Under the pieces are notes generated by a model. It did no database searches and was not told the origin of the DNA. It saw only the letters and a list, made by a program, of their open reading frames with translations. A stretch of DNA of 64,000 nt from Prinsepia uniflora (taxonomy: Eukaryota; Streptophyta; Magnoliopsida; Rosales; Rosaceae), in assembly GCA_032719365.1 (NCBI GenBank), contig CM064866.1:3763781-3827780 (forward strand), given 5' to 3'. Below are positions 9,625 to 20,808 of the stretch, piece after piece. Numbering within the stretch: position 1 is the stretch's first letter; each line of letters begins with the position of its first letter. Both the position numbers and the translations under genes were made by a program.

Positions 9625-11206
9625 CACGCGCCGCCCAAAGTGGCTGCGCGTGGGCCTCACGCGCCTGCTACAGTGCATCAGCTACCTTGAGCAAACCCGG
9701 TTCGACACAGTAGCTATGAACCGGCGAGAGCGGTTCTCCGCCGTCCCATCTCCATTCCTTCCCTTCCTTCACCATCTTCATCGTCCAGACCTACTATGTC
9801 CATCCCCATCCTCCTTAGACCTCGACATAGCCCCTAAACCGTCGACTGAAGCTCGAAACAAAACACAACCGCTGCTCTGTTTTCCTTCCCGGCCACCCAA
9901 GTCACCTCCCGTCACGGTGGCAACACCAGACGGTTCCTAGGACCCTTCTAAACCGAACCCAACTCACCTTAACCGTCGATTCACTCCCAAACTTCACGAC
10001 TTTAGGTTCGAACATCGACGACAAAACAAAGCACCAGAGTACCCGCTGTCGTGTTAACCCTCACCGTGCACCACCTGTCACGGCAGCACACCCAACAGAA
10101 GCCCAGACCTCCACTGAGTCACCTAGACCACCCTAGACTCATCGATTCTACTCCTAAGGCTACGACTTCCACTTTGAACTTCTACGGTTAAACAGAGCAT
10201 CGAAATGGGGATGAGGGAAGTACCTGCTTTCCGTCACCGTCGTGAGCTCCGCTGGGGCTGGTGGACTCCTCGCACCCCTCATGACACCACCACGATCTCA
10301 GTAGCACCGTACACGGCCGCCACCGCCACGATTTCTCACAACTCCCTGATTTCCTTCCTGTTTTCCCCCCTGATTTTCCCGCAGCTCTCGACTCCCCCAC
10401 ACACAGCCACCACACCGTCAGCCTCTCTCATTGCTTCCCTTTCACTCCCTGCTCACTCTCACACACTCACAACTCACCAGCACCCTCAATCAACCCTCAA
10501 TTCTTCCTCACAATCTCCCTCTGTTTCACTCTGGTTGCAGAACACGAACACACACACTTGCACGGGTGCACCCCAATTATTTGGGCCGTGCACACACACA
10601 AGAACCCCCTAGAAGCCACTACACACCTGCCACATGTCACCATCCACTCCATCCTCTCCCACATGGCTCAATCCCAGCCGTCCATCTGCCTTCTCTGTGC
10701 ACAATTCCCCAGACAACTGAAAGACCAAACTGCCCCTCCTTTTAACCCAATTTTACACTTTTGCCACTAACTTCCTAGACCCGTCACTCCTACATCGTAA
10801 GTCCGATGAATACGTGCCACCTGTCATCGAACTCAGGACAACGAGATCTACGTAACCATCCTCGGTCATCGTACCAAAACCCGATCGTCCAAAAAGTCAA
10901 CTTTTCCCCTTCTTTTAACCAAATTACGGTTATGCCCTCAACCTTCCGAACATCACAACTTCCTCCTCGGATGTCGGAATCGGGCGTGCCACCTGCCTAC
11001 GGATTCGTGACGTCCTAAACTACGTCCTGGTCACTAGTCAATACCCACTAGACCACCCGAACTAAAAGTCAATATTTTGCCCGAACTAGGGGCAAAATCG
11101 TCATTCTAAGCTTACGGACCTATCGGGACCACCTAACCACCGATTAACCTCACTAATCCCACCTTAATCACTCTACTAAGCCCGGCTCTCGGGACGGGTT
11201 GTTACA
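9625..11206 (-). mobile_element. LTR A, right part (split by B)
   Basis: It begins CACGCGCCGCCCAAAG directly after the end of B and aligns with E6 LTR from about 21107 to 22686, ending GGGTTGTTACA at 11206. The left part of A would lie outside the window. Its U3 double block is at about 10795-11105. Confidence 0.75.
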
Positions 11207-11439
11207 CTTGTGGGTAGGTTGAGCACCAAATAATGTACTTTGACTATTGTGCGCACGTGTTGTTATTTTACTATCCCATGTCTGACAGTATCGCTTTAAA
11301 CACTGTTGTTGTACGTTATCTATCTATTTGAGTATTCGGTTTTTATTTAAGGGTAATTTTGGTATGTTTGGAGTCATTGTCAGACGGGAGCGGGGCACGT
11401 CCCCGGGTGGTCCCAGTGGGATTGAGACGGGTCCTGTCA
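11207..11439 (+). mobile_element. O1: 3' end of a plus-strand LTR
   Basis: The last 75 bases carry GTCAGACGGGAGCGGG and end GACGGGTCCTGTCA, matching the 3' end of the plus-strand solo LTR at 46010-46073. Its remainder is presumably left of the window, displaced by A. The following bases (AGTCA) would be its target duplication, which cannot be checked here. Confidence 0.5.
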
Positions 11440-11647
11440 AGTCATTTATCCAGAAATCACAACCATACCCATAACCATGCCATAAAACAAGTACAACAAT
11501 ATACATATGCATGCATCATAATTATGAAAGAAACTATCCACCCACAGTACCGCCTATCGCACAAACTCGAGCCGTAAACCAATCTGAAGCCTTTGGGATG
11601 TTCTGACCTATCAAATTCACACCTGGGGTTCACTAACAATCTATACA
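11440..11647 (-). mobile_element. O2, segment 1: decayed minus-strand LTR
   Basis: The segment carries a degenerate version of the TATGCATGCAT box and ATCCACCCACAG arm seen in the other LTRs (about 11504-11545). It continues after E4 at 16149. Assignment to the same LTR that ends at 31706 rests on removing E4, E5-E6 and E7 with their target duplications. Confidence 0.5.
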
Positions 11648-12968
11648 TGTCAGGACCCACCCCGGTTTCACCCCGAAACCTGAGGTAAATCCTGCTCCCG
11701 TCTGACACCCCGACACTAAACCCAAAGTAAAATCATAAAAATCACCAAAATACCACTGTCAGACGCAGAAGAATTTAAATACGACACCGAAATTATAACT
11801 ACAAAGAAATCAAAACCGATGATAAATACAAGCACGCGGAGGAAAACTTAAGCACTCTGGGACCCTGCTCGTCACTTCTATGCCTCAGACACTGCCTCGA
11901 CGTCAAGACCCCGCGCTATCTCCACAACCTGGAGGGCAATTTAAAACAGAAGGTGTGAATAGACCATAAATAAAAGAAAATTTCTAAAACCATTTATCAG
12001 AAAAATCGAGTTTAACCCTCCGTTTTGAAACCACATGCATAACCCAGTTATCAAAACAGTAGGATCCAATACTCAAAAAACATCATAAGAAACAGAAACA
12101 CTAGAAAACAGTTATAGAAGTCATAGCGTAGGAATCATAAAACCATATCATAAACCCTGAACGTCAAAATCATCATTTTCCGATCAAACCTGCTGGACCT
12201 ATCCGAGTCTTTAAACTCCCGAGTCTTTAAACTCAACAGGCCTCAATAACATCCGAGTCTTTAAACTCCCGAGTCTTTAAACTCAACAGGCCTACGGGGG
12301 AAATATCAATATATCCGAGTCTTTAAACTCAATCCGGGCCCGTCCCCCGTCAAATCAATATCCGGGTCTTTAAACCCAATAACCAGATCCAGCAAATCCA
12401 ATCCAAAACCATTTGAAAACCATTCCCGAATTCACATCCAAACCCGAATCCGAAATCATCGGTCTGATACCCTTCCGGCATCCAGAACCGTCATTCCGAA
12501 CCCAAATCCGGACTGCCACTTTTCAACTTTAAAACCAAATTCCGCTTTCCGAAATCCGATTCTAAAACCGAAAACCTTAATCATTGAAATCATGTTCCAA
12601 AATCCCTTTATAATCATTGAAAACCGTTTAGCATTTGAAATCCCAAAATCATGGCATCAAAATCAGAATTCAAAGCTTCCTCGTAAAACGTGCTAAAAAC
12701 CGTACTTTCTCGTAAAACGTGCAAATATGTAAAATCACATCATAAATCCAACAATCATGAAATCACATATATAAAACAAGTATAGAAAACAGTTATGCAT
12801 GTTCGAGTTTAAGGAAAGGGTCCACTCACAGTACCGAGCCCTCAATCGCGTCCTGAACGTCCTGCACGCTCCTCGGCTTCCTCGGGAAATCCCGATCCTG
12901 TCAACAACCACCAAATTACGTCACTAACACGTCCACGAGTAACCACCTAAATTCCCTCAAAAATCCCC
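11648..12968 (-). mobile_element. E4 left LTR, truncated
   Basis: It corresponds to E6 LTR 19642 to about 20946. It includes four or five GAGTCTTTAAACTC copies with GGGTCTTTAAACCC (12203-12380), two CTCGTAAAACGTGC boxes (12680-12693, 12709-12722) and the arm GTCCACTCACA (about 12829-12839). The partner arm near 11953 is decayed (TGTGAATAGAC). Confidence 0.75.
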
Positions 12969-13304
12969 AACTACTGTTACCACGGCCAACCCTCTCTATG
13001 TAACAACTGTATGGTGTACGCAAGGGAAACTCTATGAACAGAAAACAAAGGTCTTTTACAATACCTCATATGGAGTACCCGTTAAAATTCACAGAGCACC
13101 TCCTCGCGTGTACAACCACAGATACTTCCCTACTGGCTGGCTCCTCCCTCGGTTGTTACTTCAACCACTATCGGAATAAATCTACAAAGTCCTAAAGGCA
13201 AACTCTAGCTTGTGGGTTCTCTCCTTCAATAACCTCATATCGATCAGTTATAGTCACTCCTTTCCTATTCCCTCCGTCATCCTTCCACTGTAACACTCCC
13301 CAGG

Positions 13305-14393
13305 TCACCTAGGGAAAATCCTAGACAACAACAAAAGCAAAGCTAATAAAGTACCTGTCCCCGCATCTGGTGCCGACTGAACTTCCTGCTGAGTCATCGA
13401 GAACACTCGGGCCTGAGATCCCGACACTCTACCACGTCCCCTCGAACTGCTAGTGGCACCACCACCTCCTCTAGTGCCTGCTGTCCCTGACGCTGTACTC
13501 TGTCCAGGCTCCGCTGCTCCTCGGCCTACACCACCTTCCTGTGGCAACAGTGGACACTCACGTCGGAAATGACCTCGCTTTCCGCAGTAGAAACACACAT
13601 CCCGACCGGAAAGACCTGGTAACCCTGTCGACGCAACAGACGTCGCACTCGTTTGCAGAGTCGGCTGTGCTCGGTAACTATGAAATCCTGAACTCTGGAA
13701 ACTACCAGGCCTACCAAAACGATCATCGCCCGACGACGATGCTCCACCGAAGTTACCCCTTTTCTGTGTCCACTGGCTCGAAGCTCCAGAAAAAAATGGC
13801 TCCCAGCGCCGCACCGGCAAACTAGCCTCAACCCTCACCGCTGCATCCGACAAGTCTCGGAGGGTAGCAAACGATCCAGCCGTCACGATGGCTCGAATCT
13901 CGCCTCGCAAGCCCAATTCAAACATACGGCATTTCTCGGCTTCAGTGGCCACAAAAGCAGGAGCAAACCGAGACAACATCTGGAATTTCCGTTCATACTC
14001 AGCCACCGTCATATTCCCTTGTTGAAGCTGCAGAAACTCCGCCTCCTTGGCATCCCGAAAAGAACGAGGATAATACTGTTCCAGGAATCGTTCCCTAAAC
14101 GTCTCCCAAGTCACCGTATGGACATCCCAACCAGAAAACTCGAGGGTATACCACCACTCGTACGCTGCACCATCCAATAAAAATGTAGCCAACAACACTC
14201 GCTCCTCTGGCGGGCAATGCATCACCGCAAAGATCCGCTCAAGTCTGGTAATCCACCTCTGGGCTTCCTCAGGATCAGCCCCACCACTAAAAGTCGTAGC
14301 CCCGAGCCGCTGGGCTCGCTCAATCGTAGTACTCTCAGTTCCCCTCGCCATTTCTTCTTCAGGTCGTGGAGAGGGTCCACGTCTCGGAGGCAT
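13305..14393 (-). CDS. Gag polyprotein of E4 (362 aa)
   Basis: The start is the ATG at 14393 (MPPRRG), which aligns with the E6 start at 24034. The longer frame upstream runs into the primer site and is not expected to be translated from the genomic RNA. The gag domain spans about residues 25-195, with the blocks WWYTLE, YPRSF, EFLQLQQG and GLRGEIR. It is followed by a complete zinc knuckle (CFYCGKRGHFRREC, near residue 240) and a Gly/Ser-rich linker. The frame then enters ARVFSMTQQE, which in related elements leads into protease, but it breaks right after GTGTL and stops. Pol is therefore deleted at the protease start. Confidence 0.8.
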   Translation of the reverse strand: MPPRRGPSPRPEEEMARGTESTTIERAQRLGATTFSGGADPEEAQRWITRLERIFAVMHCPPEERVLLATFLLDGAAYEWWYTLEFSGWDVHTVTWETFRERFLEQYYPRSFRDAKEAEFLQLQQGNMTVAEYERKFQMLSRFAPAFVATEAEKCRMFELGLRGEIRAIVTAGSFATLRDLSDAAVRVEASLPVRRWEPFFSGASSQWTQKRGNFGGASSSGDDRFGRPGSFQSSGFHSYRAQPTLQTSATSVASTGLPGLSGRDVCFYCGKRGHFRRECPLLPQEGGVGRGAAEPGQSTASGTAGTRGGGGATSSSRGRGRVSGSQARVFSMTQQEVQSAPDAGTGTLLALLLLLSRIFPR

Positions 14394-14485
14394 CGTCAAC
14401 CGCACGCTGAAAGAGGCATAGAAGTAGTCAAACATCTGAAACACAACCTCACAAACCAACAGACCCAACAAACTCGACAAACCTA

Positions 14486-14498
14486 TGCTCTGATACCA
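14486..14498 (-). other. Primer binding site of E4
   Basis: The sense TGGTATCAGAGCA is complementary to initiator tRNA-Met. Instead of an LTR 3' end, it is followed on the LTR side by sequence from the LTR middle, so the R-U5 side of the 5' LTR has been deleted. Confidence 0.85.
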
Positions 14499-16143
14499 AT
14501 TCCAATGGACTCGTCACAACTCCTGGACCAAAAACCATGTTGACCACTTTCCCCAGAACCGCCGAACGCGCCCCCACGCGCCGCCCAAAGTGGCTGCGCG
14601 TGGCCCTCACGCGCCAGCTACAGTACCACCGTCAACCTCACGTCGACCCGATTCACACTAGTGCTGCAACTCGGACCGGCGAGACCCGTTCTCTGCCGTC
14701 CGACCACCATTTCACCTCCTTTCTTCACCTATAGCTTCGTCCAGCCCTACTTTATCCATCCCTGTCCTTGAATCACCGCGATTCAACCTGTAGCTCATCG
14801 ACTTAAGCTCGAACCAGACGGCCCGAATGCCCCTGTCTTCCTTCCCGGCCGCCCAGCTCACCCCCCTTCACGGTGGCGACACCGGACGCTTCCTGGGGCC
14901 CGTCTGAACCTAACTCAGCTAACCAGAACCGTCGACTCACTCCCCAACTTCACGACTCGTCGTTCGAACCTTGACTGCAAAACAGGGCACACAGAGTCCC
15001 TCCGTCGTGCCAACCGTCACCGCGCACCACCCGTCACGGCAACACCACCAGAAGATACTCAGGCCTCCCCTGAGTCACTCAGACCACCCTAGACTCATCG
15101 ATTCAACCTCTAGACTCACGACTCTCACTTTGAAATTCGACGGGAAAACAGAGCATCGAACACAGGACTTAGGAAGTACCTGTAATTGGTCACCGCCGTA
15201 CTCGCCGCCGCGTTCCCTGGAGTCCACAGAGCTGCCTCAGCCTCCTCTCGTGTTCCCTTGCACCGTACACGGCCACCGCACCACCACAAGCTCACACCTC
15301 CTCCCTGTTTTCTCTGAATTACCCTTGGCTCCCAACTCACTCACACGCCACCCTCACGTTTCCTAACCTTCTCACTAGCTCCCTCTCACTCTCTGATCAC
15401 CGTCACACACTCACAACTCACCAGCACCTTCGATCAACCTTTAATTTTTCCTCACCGCCTCACTCTGTTTCGCCCTGGTTGAAACACACACACGATCACA
15501 CACGGGCTCACCTAATTAATTGGAACCGTGCTCACACAAGATCCAACCAGAACCCTCTAGTCCCCCAACACGTGTCACCATCCAATCCACACACTCCCAC
15601 ATGGTCCAATCCCAGCCGTCCATCTGTTCTCTCTTTCTGCACAAATTCCAGAACACAAAGACCAAACTGCCCCTCATTTTTACTCAATTTTACAATTATG
15701 CCACTACCTTTCTAGACCCGTATCTCACACATCGTAAGTCCGATGAATACGTGCCGCCTGTCATCGAACTCAGGACAACGAGATCTACGTAACCATCCTC
15801 GGTCAACGTACCAAAACCCGATCGTCCAAAAAGTCAACCCTTCCCCTATTTTAACCAATTTACGGTTATGCCCTCAACCTTCCGAACATCACAACTTCCT
15901 CCTCGGATGTCGGAATCGGGCGTGCCACCTGCCTACGGATTCGTGACGTCCTAAACTACGTTCTGGTCACGGGCCAATACCCACTAGACCACCCGAACTA
16001 AAAGTCAACATTTTTGCCCAAGTCAGGGTCAAAATCGTCATTCTAAGCTTACGGACCTATCGGGACCACCTAACCACCGATAAACCTCACTAATCCCACC
16101 TTAAACACTATCTTAATCTCGGCTCTCGGGACGGGTTGTTACA
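14499..16143 (-). mobile_element. E4 right LTR, truncated
   Basis: It corresponds to E6 LTR from about 21030 to 22686. It includes the CGCG island (about 14566-14620) and the U3 double block (about 15735-16050), and ends GGGTTGTTACA. It has almost no overlap with the part kept in the left LTR. Confidence 0.75.
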
Positions 16144-16148
16144 ATACA

Positions 16149-16334
16149 AGTCCATACACAAATACCCCCTAAATCCCGGAACGGAATATACGTCCCAAAC
16201 ACGCTTCTCGAGGATAAAAATTCCTAAAACTACCACCAAACGACCTCTGATCGATCTGAAACCACTATCATTTGATTAAAGACGACAAAACCTTTCAAAC
16301 AAGACTAATCCCACCTAAATATTCCTAAGGATGG
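16149..16334 (-). mobile_element. O2, segment 2
   Basis: This is the decayed LTR continuing from segment 1 and interrupted at 16334 by E5, whose duplication GATGG is 16330-16334. No coding potential is seen. Confidence 0.45.
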
Positions 16335-16504
16335 TGACAGGACCGCCCCCGGAAGGGGCATCGATAACCGTGCCCGGTCCTGCTCCCGTCTGGCAAGTCG
16401 ACTGAAATACCCGAGTTACCCGCAGTACGTGCCAGACCAGGGATAGCCACATGTGCTTACTCATGCCTCCGCCCCTCGTACAGCCTCGAACAACGCGCCA
16501 CGAC

Positions 16505-18027
16505 CTGGAGGGTCAATAAAAACCAAAAGGTGTGAGTGGACAAAAATAAATCAGTTCAGCAAAACAGTTACAACAAGCGTTTTTACCCTCCGCGTAAAAA
16601 CAACGAATGCATGCGTACAAAAATCATTTCGCAATCGGTTAAGATTTTCCATATAAGAAAAACTGTGTATCAAATTTCAACATAAGTGGAAACTCGTTTG
16701 AATCTCAAAATCATTTTTCCTTCCTCAACCATCGGGTCCTAGCCCGCAATCGTAATCACCGGGCCGCAGCCCAAAACCACGAATCAAACCAAATGCACAA
16801 CCTGATCCAAAACCAACAACCATATACCGGGCCACTGCCCAACTCAACTGAAACATCAGAAATCATCAATAAATCACAAGTCAATCATTTGCTGGATACC
16901 AAGTGCGCCCGAGTCTTTAAACTCAAAACCATGCGCATAAACAGGCCTTCCCGGGATATCAACGAGTCTTTAAACTCAAACATGATTAGTAGGCCTCGGG
17001 GGTATCACAATAATCGAGTCTTTAAACTCACGAGTCTTTAAACTCATTAAGGGCCCTCCCCTGTCATCAACTAACCGAGTCTTTAAACTCAAAACGTGCT
17101 CCAGCAATAGCACCGGGTTTTTAAACCCAAAACAGTTTTCAAACACAACATCGGGTCTTTAAACCCAAAACAGTTTATTAATCACGACAACGTGGGATCC
17201 AACCCAAAATCACATTTTTCACAACAGGACGCATGGTCCGAATTTCCACATTCAATTCTCCAAATCATACTTCACAAACATAATCAAATTATCATGCAAC
17301 ACGGGTCATGCAAAAACAGACCAAATGACTTTATTAAATCCTTTTTCATTCCCGAATTCGAATTCGCAATAATGATTCCGTAAGCCGGCATCTGGAAGCG
17401 TCATCCCGAACCCAAACCAAGAATCCATTAAAATTTCCGAAAACCGTAATCTCGTTCGTTAAAACTACTTTTATGCCCCGAGCATCAAGCCCGAAATCGT
17501 ATTTTTCCAAAATCCATTTTAATTCCTTGAAATCACTTCATTTCTCAAATCTCATTATCAAAACATCTGAACCACAATCATAATTACCAAAATCTTGATC
17601 CAAGCAAAACATACTCAAATCCCTCATTTAAAATCCTCAAAATCACAAGTCTCAATTCAATCCCCAAATTCAAACATCAACAGTGATCAAAACATAATAA
17701 CTCGAAATCTCGAAAAACGTGCAAATCTGAAACGTTCTCGAAAAACGTGTCAAAATCGTAGGTCACACTCGCAAATCATAAACAACCTTCTTAAATCATT
17801 TTATACCCATTTCGTATAACTTCTTTCGTTAAACCGTCATTAAGCACCCGAGTGACCATAGTCTCGAAATACGTGTAATTACACATGTATAGTAAAAATG
17901 CGCATAAATACGAAAATCGGATACGTATAAATACGGAAATCAAACTCAATCACACTTATAATCATAATCATAAAATCATAGAAATAATTTATGCATGCAT
18001 TAAATTTTGAAAGCAACGTCCACTCAC
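16505..18027 (-). other. Candidate LTR leader intron 2 of E5 (1523 bp)
   Basis: The sense donor T|GTGAGTGGAC is at 18018-18028, and the complementary box GTCCACTCACA (sense) at 16531-16541 is followed by a T-rich stretch and ACCCTCCAG ending at 16505. TGCATGCAT-type boxes lie just inside both arms (about 16606 and 17991). The layout matches E1 although the sequence between is largely different. Confidence 0.45.
16740..17205 (-). repeat. Stem-loop array in E5
   Basis: GGGC/GCCC-type hairpins (about 16741-16835) are followed by several copies of GAGTCTTTAAACTC (16911, 16964, about 17016, 17032 and 17076). Variants GGGTTTTTAAACCC (about 17115) and GGGTCTTTAAACCC (about 17154) change both arms together. 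Confidence 0.65.
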
Positions 18028-18099
18028 ACACCGTCCAATAGGCTCGGTTTGCGCCGCACGCATGCCCGTAATTTCCGATATTTCCAGAAATTCCAAATC

Positions 18100-18305
18100 C
18101 TGTCCGAAAACACATTCCCGGGTCATTAAGGTCTCAAATAACATCATACTAATTCCCCATAATTTTCCGGAAATCAATCGTTAATTAAAAATGTAACCTA
18201 AACCTTCGAACCCTCGGAATAACATCGAGACAGTGTCCGAAAATTCCGAAACCAACGCTAAAAAGTTCGTTACATTGAGTAGGACAAAAGTCGTTTTGAA
18301 CTCAC
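18100..18305 (-). other. Candidate LTR leader intron 1 of E5 (206 bp)
   Basis: In sense it opens CAAG|GTGAGTTC, a full match to the plant 5' splice consensus, and ends TTTTCGGACAG before GATTTGG. Its length equals that of the E1 segment. The downstream mini-exon would be 18028-18099. Confidence 0.45.
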
Positions 18306-19929
18306 CTTGAGGAAACGTCCCACGCGCCGTCACGCGCCAGCTACAGTAACTCCAACGGTCACCTTCCTCACCCGATTCCACTGTAAAACGGGTGTGCGAC
18401 CCGCGACTGGACCCGTTTCAATCCCTGCAAATATCCACTAAATTCCTTCAATTAAACTCTCAGATAGCATCGAAATGGACCTAATTTAAGTTCTGTTTAC
18501 TCATTCGCGTCGACATGGCCTAAAACCAGCTCAATCGAATACGGGTCCTAATCGGGTTCGAAGTTCCCATTCATCACACAATCACTGTTTCCTTCAATTG
18601 ATCAGTTAGGAAGCACCGTAGACTCACCCTCACGATGATCGTGAACTCAATTTCACAAGAGCCTACCTCCACAACCACAACTCCAAGCTCGCTTTTCCGA
18701 CGAACAACCGTCCACTGTTCATCACTGGAAGTGTAGCAATACTCATCGCTTTCTTCAATTTCTTCACTCAGTAGCATCGCAGGATCCATAAGAACATGTT
18801 TCTGAGCTCAATTTCGAGGTCTCAGGCCTCCAACCATCTGGACTCCACCACGGCCCGTTCCCAGAAACTGGACTCCAGTCTGGGGTCAAAACACGACCAC
18901 CTCCATTCGATTTTTGCGTGGTTGCAGTCGACACCAGCCCAAAAAGCTGCAATTGATCTCAGTTTCAGCCCTCTCAACTCACAGATTTAAATTATGATTT
19001 CCCCGCCATTTCCAAATTTTCCAGATTACTGCCTCCCTCTCTCTCAACTCCCCAGAGTCCCTCAGTTCTCATCCGCCTCTCCAAAACCCGTTAGACTGCT
19101 TCTCTCCCTCACACAATGTCGCCCGTGCTCTCCTAACCTCTCAATTTCAAACGCGGCTTAACAATTGTTCTGCTCCCCAGTTCTAATGGCACGCCTGGTT
19201 TCAGCCTCAGTTCAAGCCCCCCGTGCTCTGCAACTGTCCCAGCCACGGCAAGGTGTCCCCCACGACCTCAACTGACCCCAAGCACACCCAATTAACAATC
19301 ACAGTGCTCCAATTCCAATCTTCACCCGTGCACTGATCGTGCTTGCACAGAGAATGTGGGAATTCGGACTGATGGAGAATAAGGAAGGACGGCCCAGATT
19401 TGTCCCAGTTGAAGGATCAGATTAGATGAAGGGTCTAGATTTACTCTTGGGATTAAGTGGCAAATTTTAAAATAATCAAACCCAATAATTTAATCCACAT
19501 TCACCAGATCAAAGTACAAGTCCATATTTAATGTTATTGGTCCCTGGGCCCCACCTGGAACATCTAACCCAATCGGAATAAGCCACGTGTCCTTGCCTCG
19601 AAATGCGTGCATAGTGAAATCGAGCTTCCGTGACCCGTAACTGTCAGGACCCACCCCGGTTTCACCCCGAAACCCGAGGTAAATCCCGCTCCCGTCTGAC
19701 TCCCCGACACAACACCCAAGTAAAACTCACTCAAACCCAGACAGACGCAGGAGTAATTACACAATATCCCAACCTTATCGTTTACAGAGCATAGCACTAA
19801 ATTACAAGGAAAATAAAAACTGATAAAGTACACGCACACAGAAGTCGTTAAACTCTTCGAGGATCTCTCACGTCACTTCTATGCCTCGGACACCGCCTCG
19901 ACGTTAAGACCCCGCGCTAGCTCCACAAC

Positions 19930-20808
19930 CTGGAGGGCAATTTAAAACAGGAAATGTGAGTGGACCAAAAAGTACAAAAGTTCAAAAACCATTTTACAAG
20001 AAAACCGAGTTAAACCCTCCGTTTTGAAACCACATGCATAACCAACAGTTATAAACACATTAATAAAAGAATCATTCTTAAACATCATAAGAAACAGAAA
20101 CACTATAAAAATACCATAAGAAACCACACATGAGTATCAGAAAACTGTATCATAAACCATAACCACCAAATCATCATTTTCTCGATCAAACCTGCTGGAT
20201 CTATCCGAGTCTTTAAACTCCCGAGTCTTTAAACTCAATCCAGGCCTTAATCATATCCGAGTCTTTAAACTCCCGAGTCTTTAAACTCAAGGCCTACGGG
20301 GGAAAATCAATATATATCCGAGTCTTTAAACTCCCGAGTCTTTAAACTCAATCCGGGTCTTTAAACCCAATCCGGCCGGTCCCCCGTCACATATATCCGG
20401 GTCTTTAAACCCAATATCCAGATCCAGCAAATCCAATCCCAAAATCATTTGAAAACCATTTACCAAATCCTCATCCAAACCCGAATCCGAAATCACTGGT
20501 CTGATGCCCTTCCGGCGTTCAGAACCGTCATTCCGAACCCAAATCCGGAAAATATCTATTTTCATATCGAAACCACATGTAATCACAAATCATATTTCAT
20601 AACTCATTTATCATGATTTGAAAACCTTTATCGGTGGAAAACCCCAAATGTGGCATCAAAATCCGAAAACCAACATTTTCTCGAAAACCGTGCCAACACA
20701 TAAAATCATCATTTCATATTCAATAAACATCTAGTCATAAGTAAAACCATAAAACACGTATATAAAAATAGTTATGCATGCTCGAGTTTAGAGAAGGGGT
20801 CCACTCAC
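19930..20808 (-). other. Candidate LTR leader intron 2 of E6 (879 bp)
   Basis: The sense donor CT|GTGAGTGGAC (arm 20799-20809) and the complementary GTCCACTCACA (sense, 19955-19965) bound the segment. It ends with a T-rich tract and GCCCTCCAG at 19930, before GTTGTGG. ATGCAT boxes lie inside both arms. The second LTR carries the same segment at 24430-25308. Confidence 0.45.
20207..20411 (-). repeat. TTTAAA hairpin array in E6
   Basis: Six copies of GAGTCTTTAAACTC (20207, 20223, 20259, 20275, 20320, 20336) come as three pairs with a 16-bp step. Two GGGTCTTTAAACCC copies (20356, 20398) follow. Each unit can pair GAGT with ACTC, or GGGT with ACCC. The array recurs at 24707-24911. Confidence 0.8.

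Larger units (their letters stand above)
11648..16143 (-). mobile_element. E4: rearranged gag-only Ty3/gypsy-type element
   Basis: Termini are TGTCAGGACC at 11648 and GTTACA at 16143, and the 5-bp duplication ATACA flanks both ends (11643-11647, 16144-16148), so it is one insertion. Inside it the left LTR keeps only its low-coordinate part (to about 12968) and the right LTR only its high-coordinate part (from about 14499). Between them are a 362-aa gag and a primer site. Polypurine tract and pol are lost. Junctions show short shared sequence: ATCCCC on the left, and ACCAA on the right. Confidence 0.85.

Noticed and set aside
12200..12380. Regular short repeats GAGTCTTTAAACTC as a CRISPR-like array
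   Set aside because: Plant nuclear context, 14-bp imperfect palindromes with irregular or almost no spacers, and no cas genes. They are LTR hairpin units.
13305..13360. AG|GTACTT at the gag break of E4 and E6 as a functional splice donor
   Set aside because: The downstream T-rich stretch ends in TAG after only about 30-50 bases, shorter than plant introns. A deletion breakpoint explains both copies better.
19564..19839. Minus-strand frame crossing the left border of E6 (LTR end into E5)
   Set aside because: It joins two unrelated elements across an insertion point, so it cannot be a gene.
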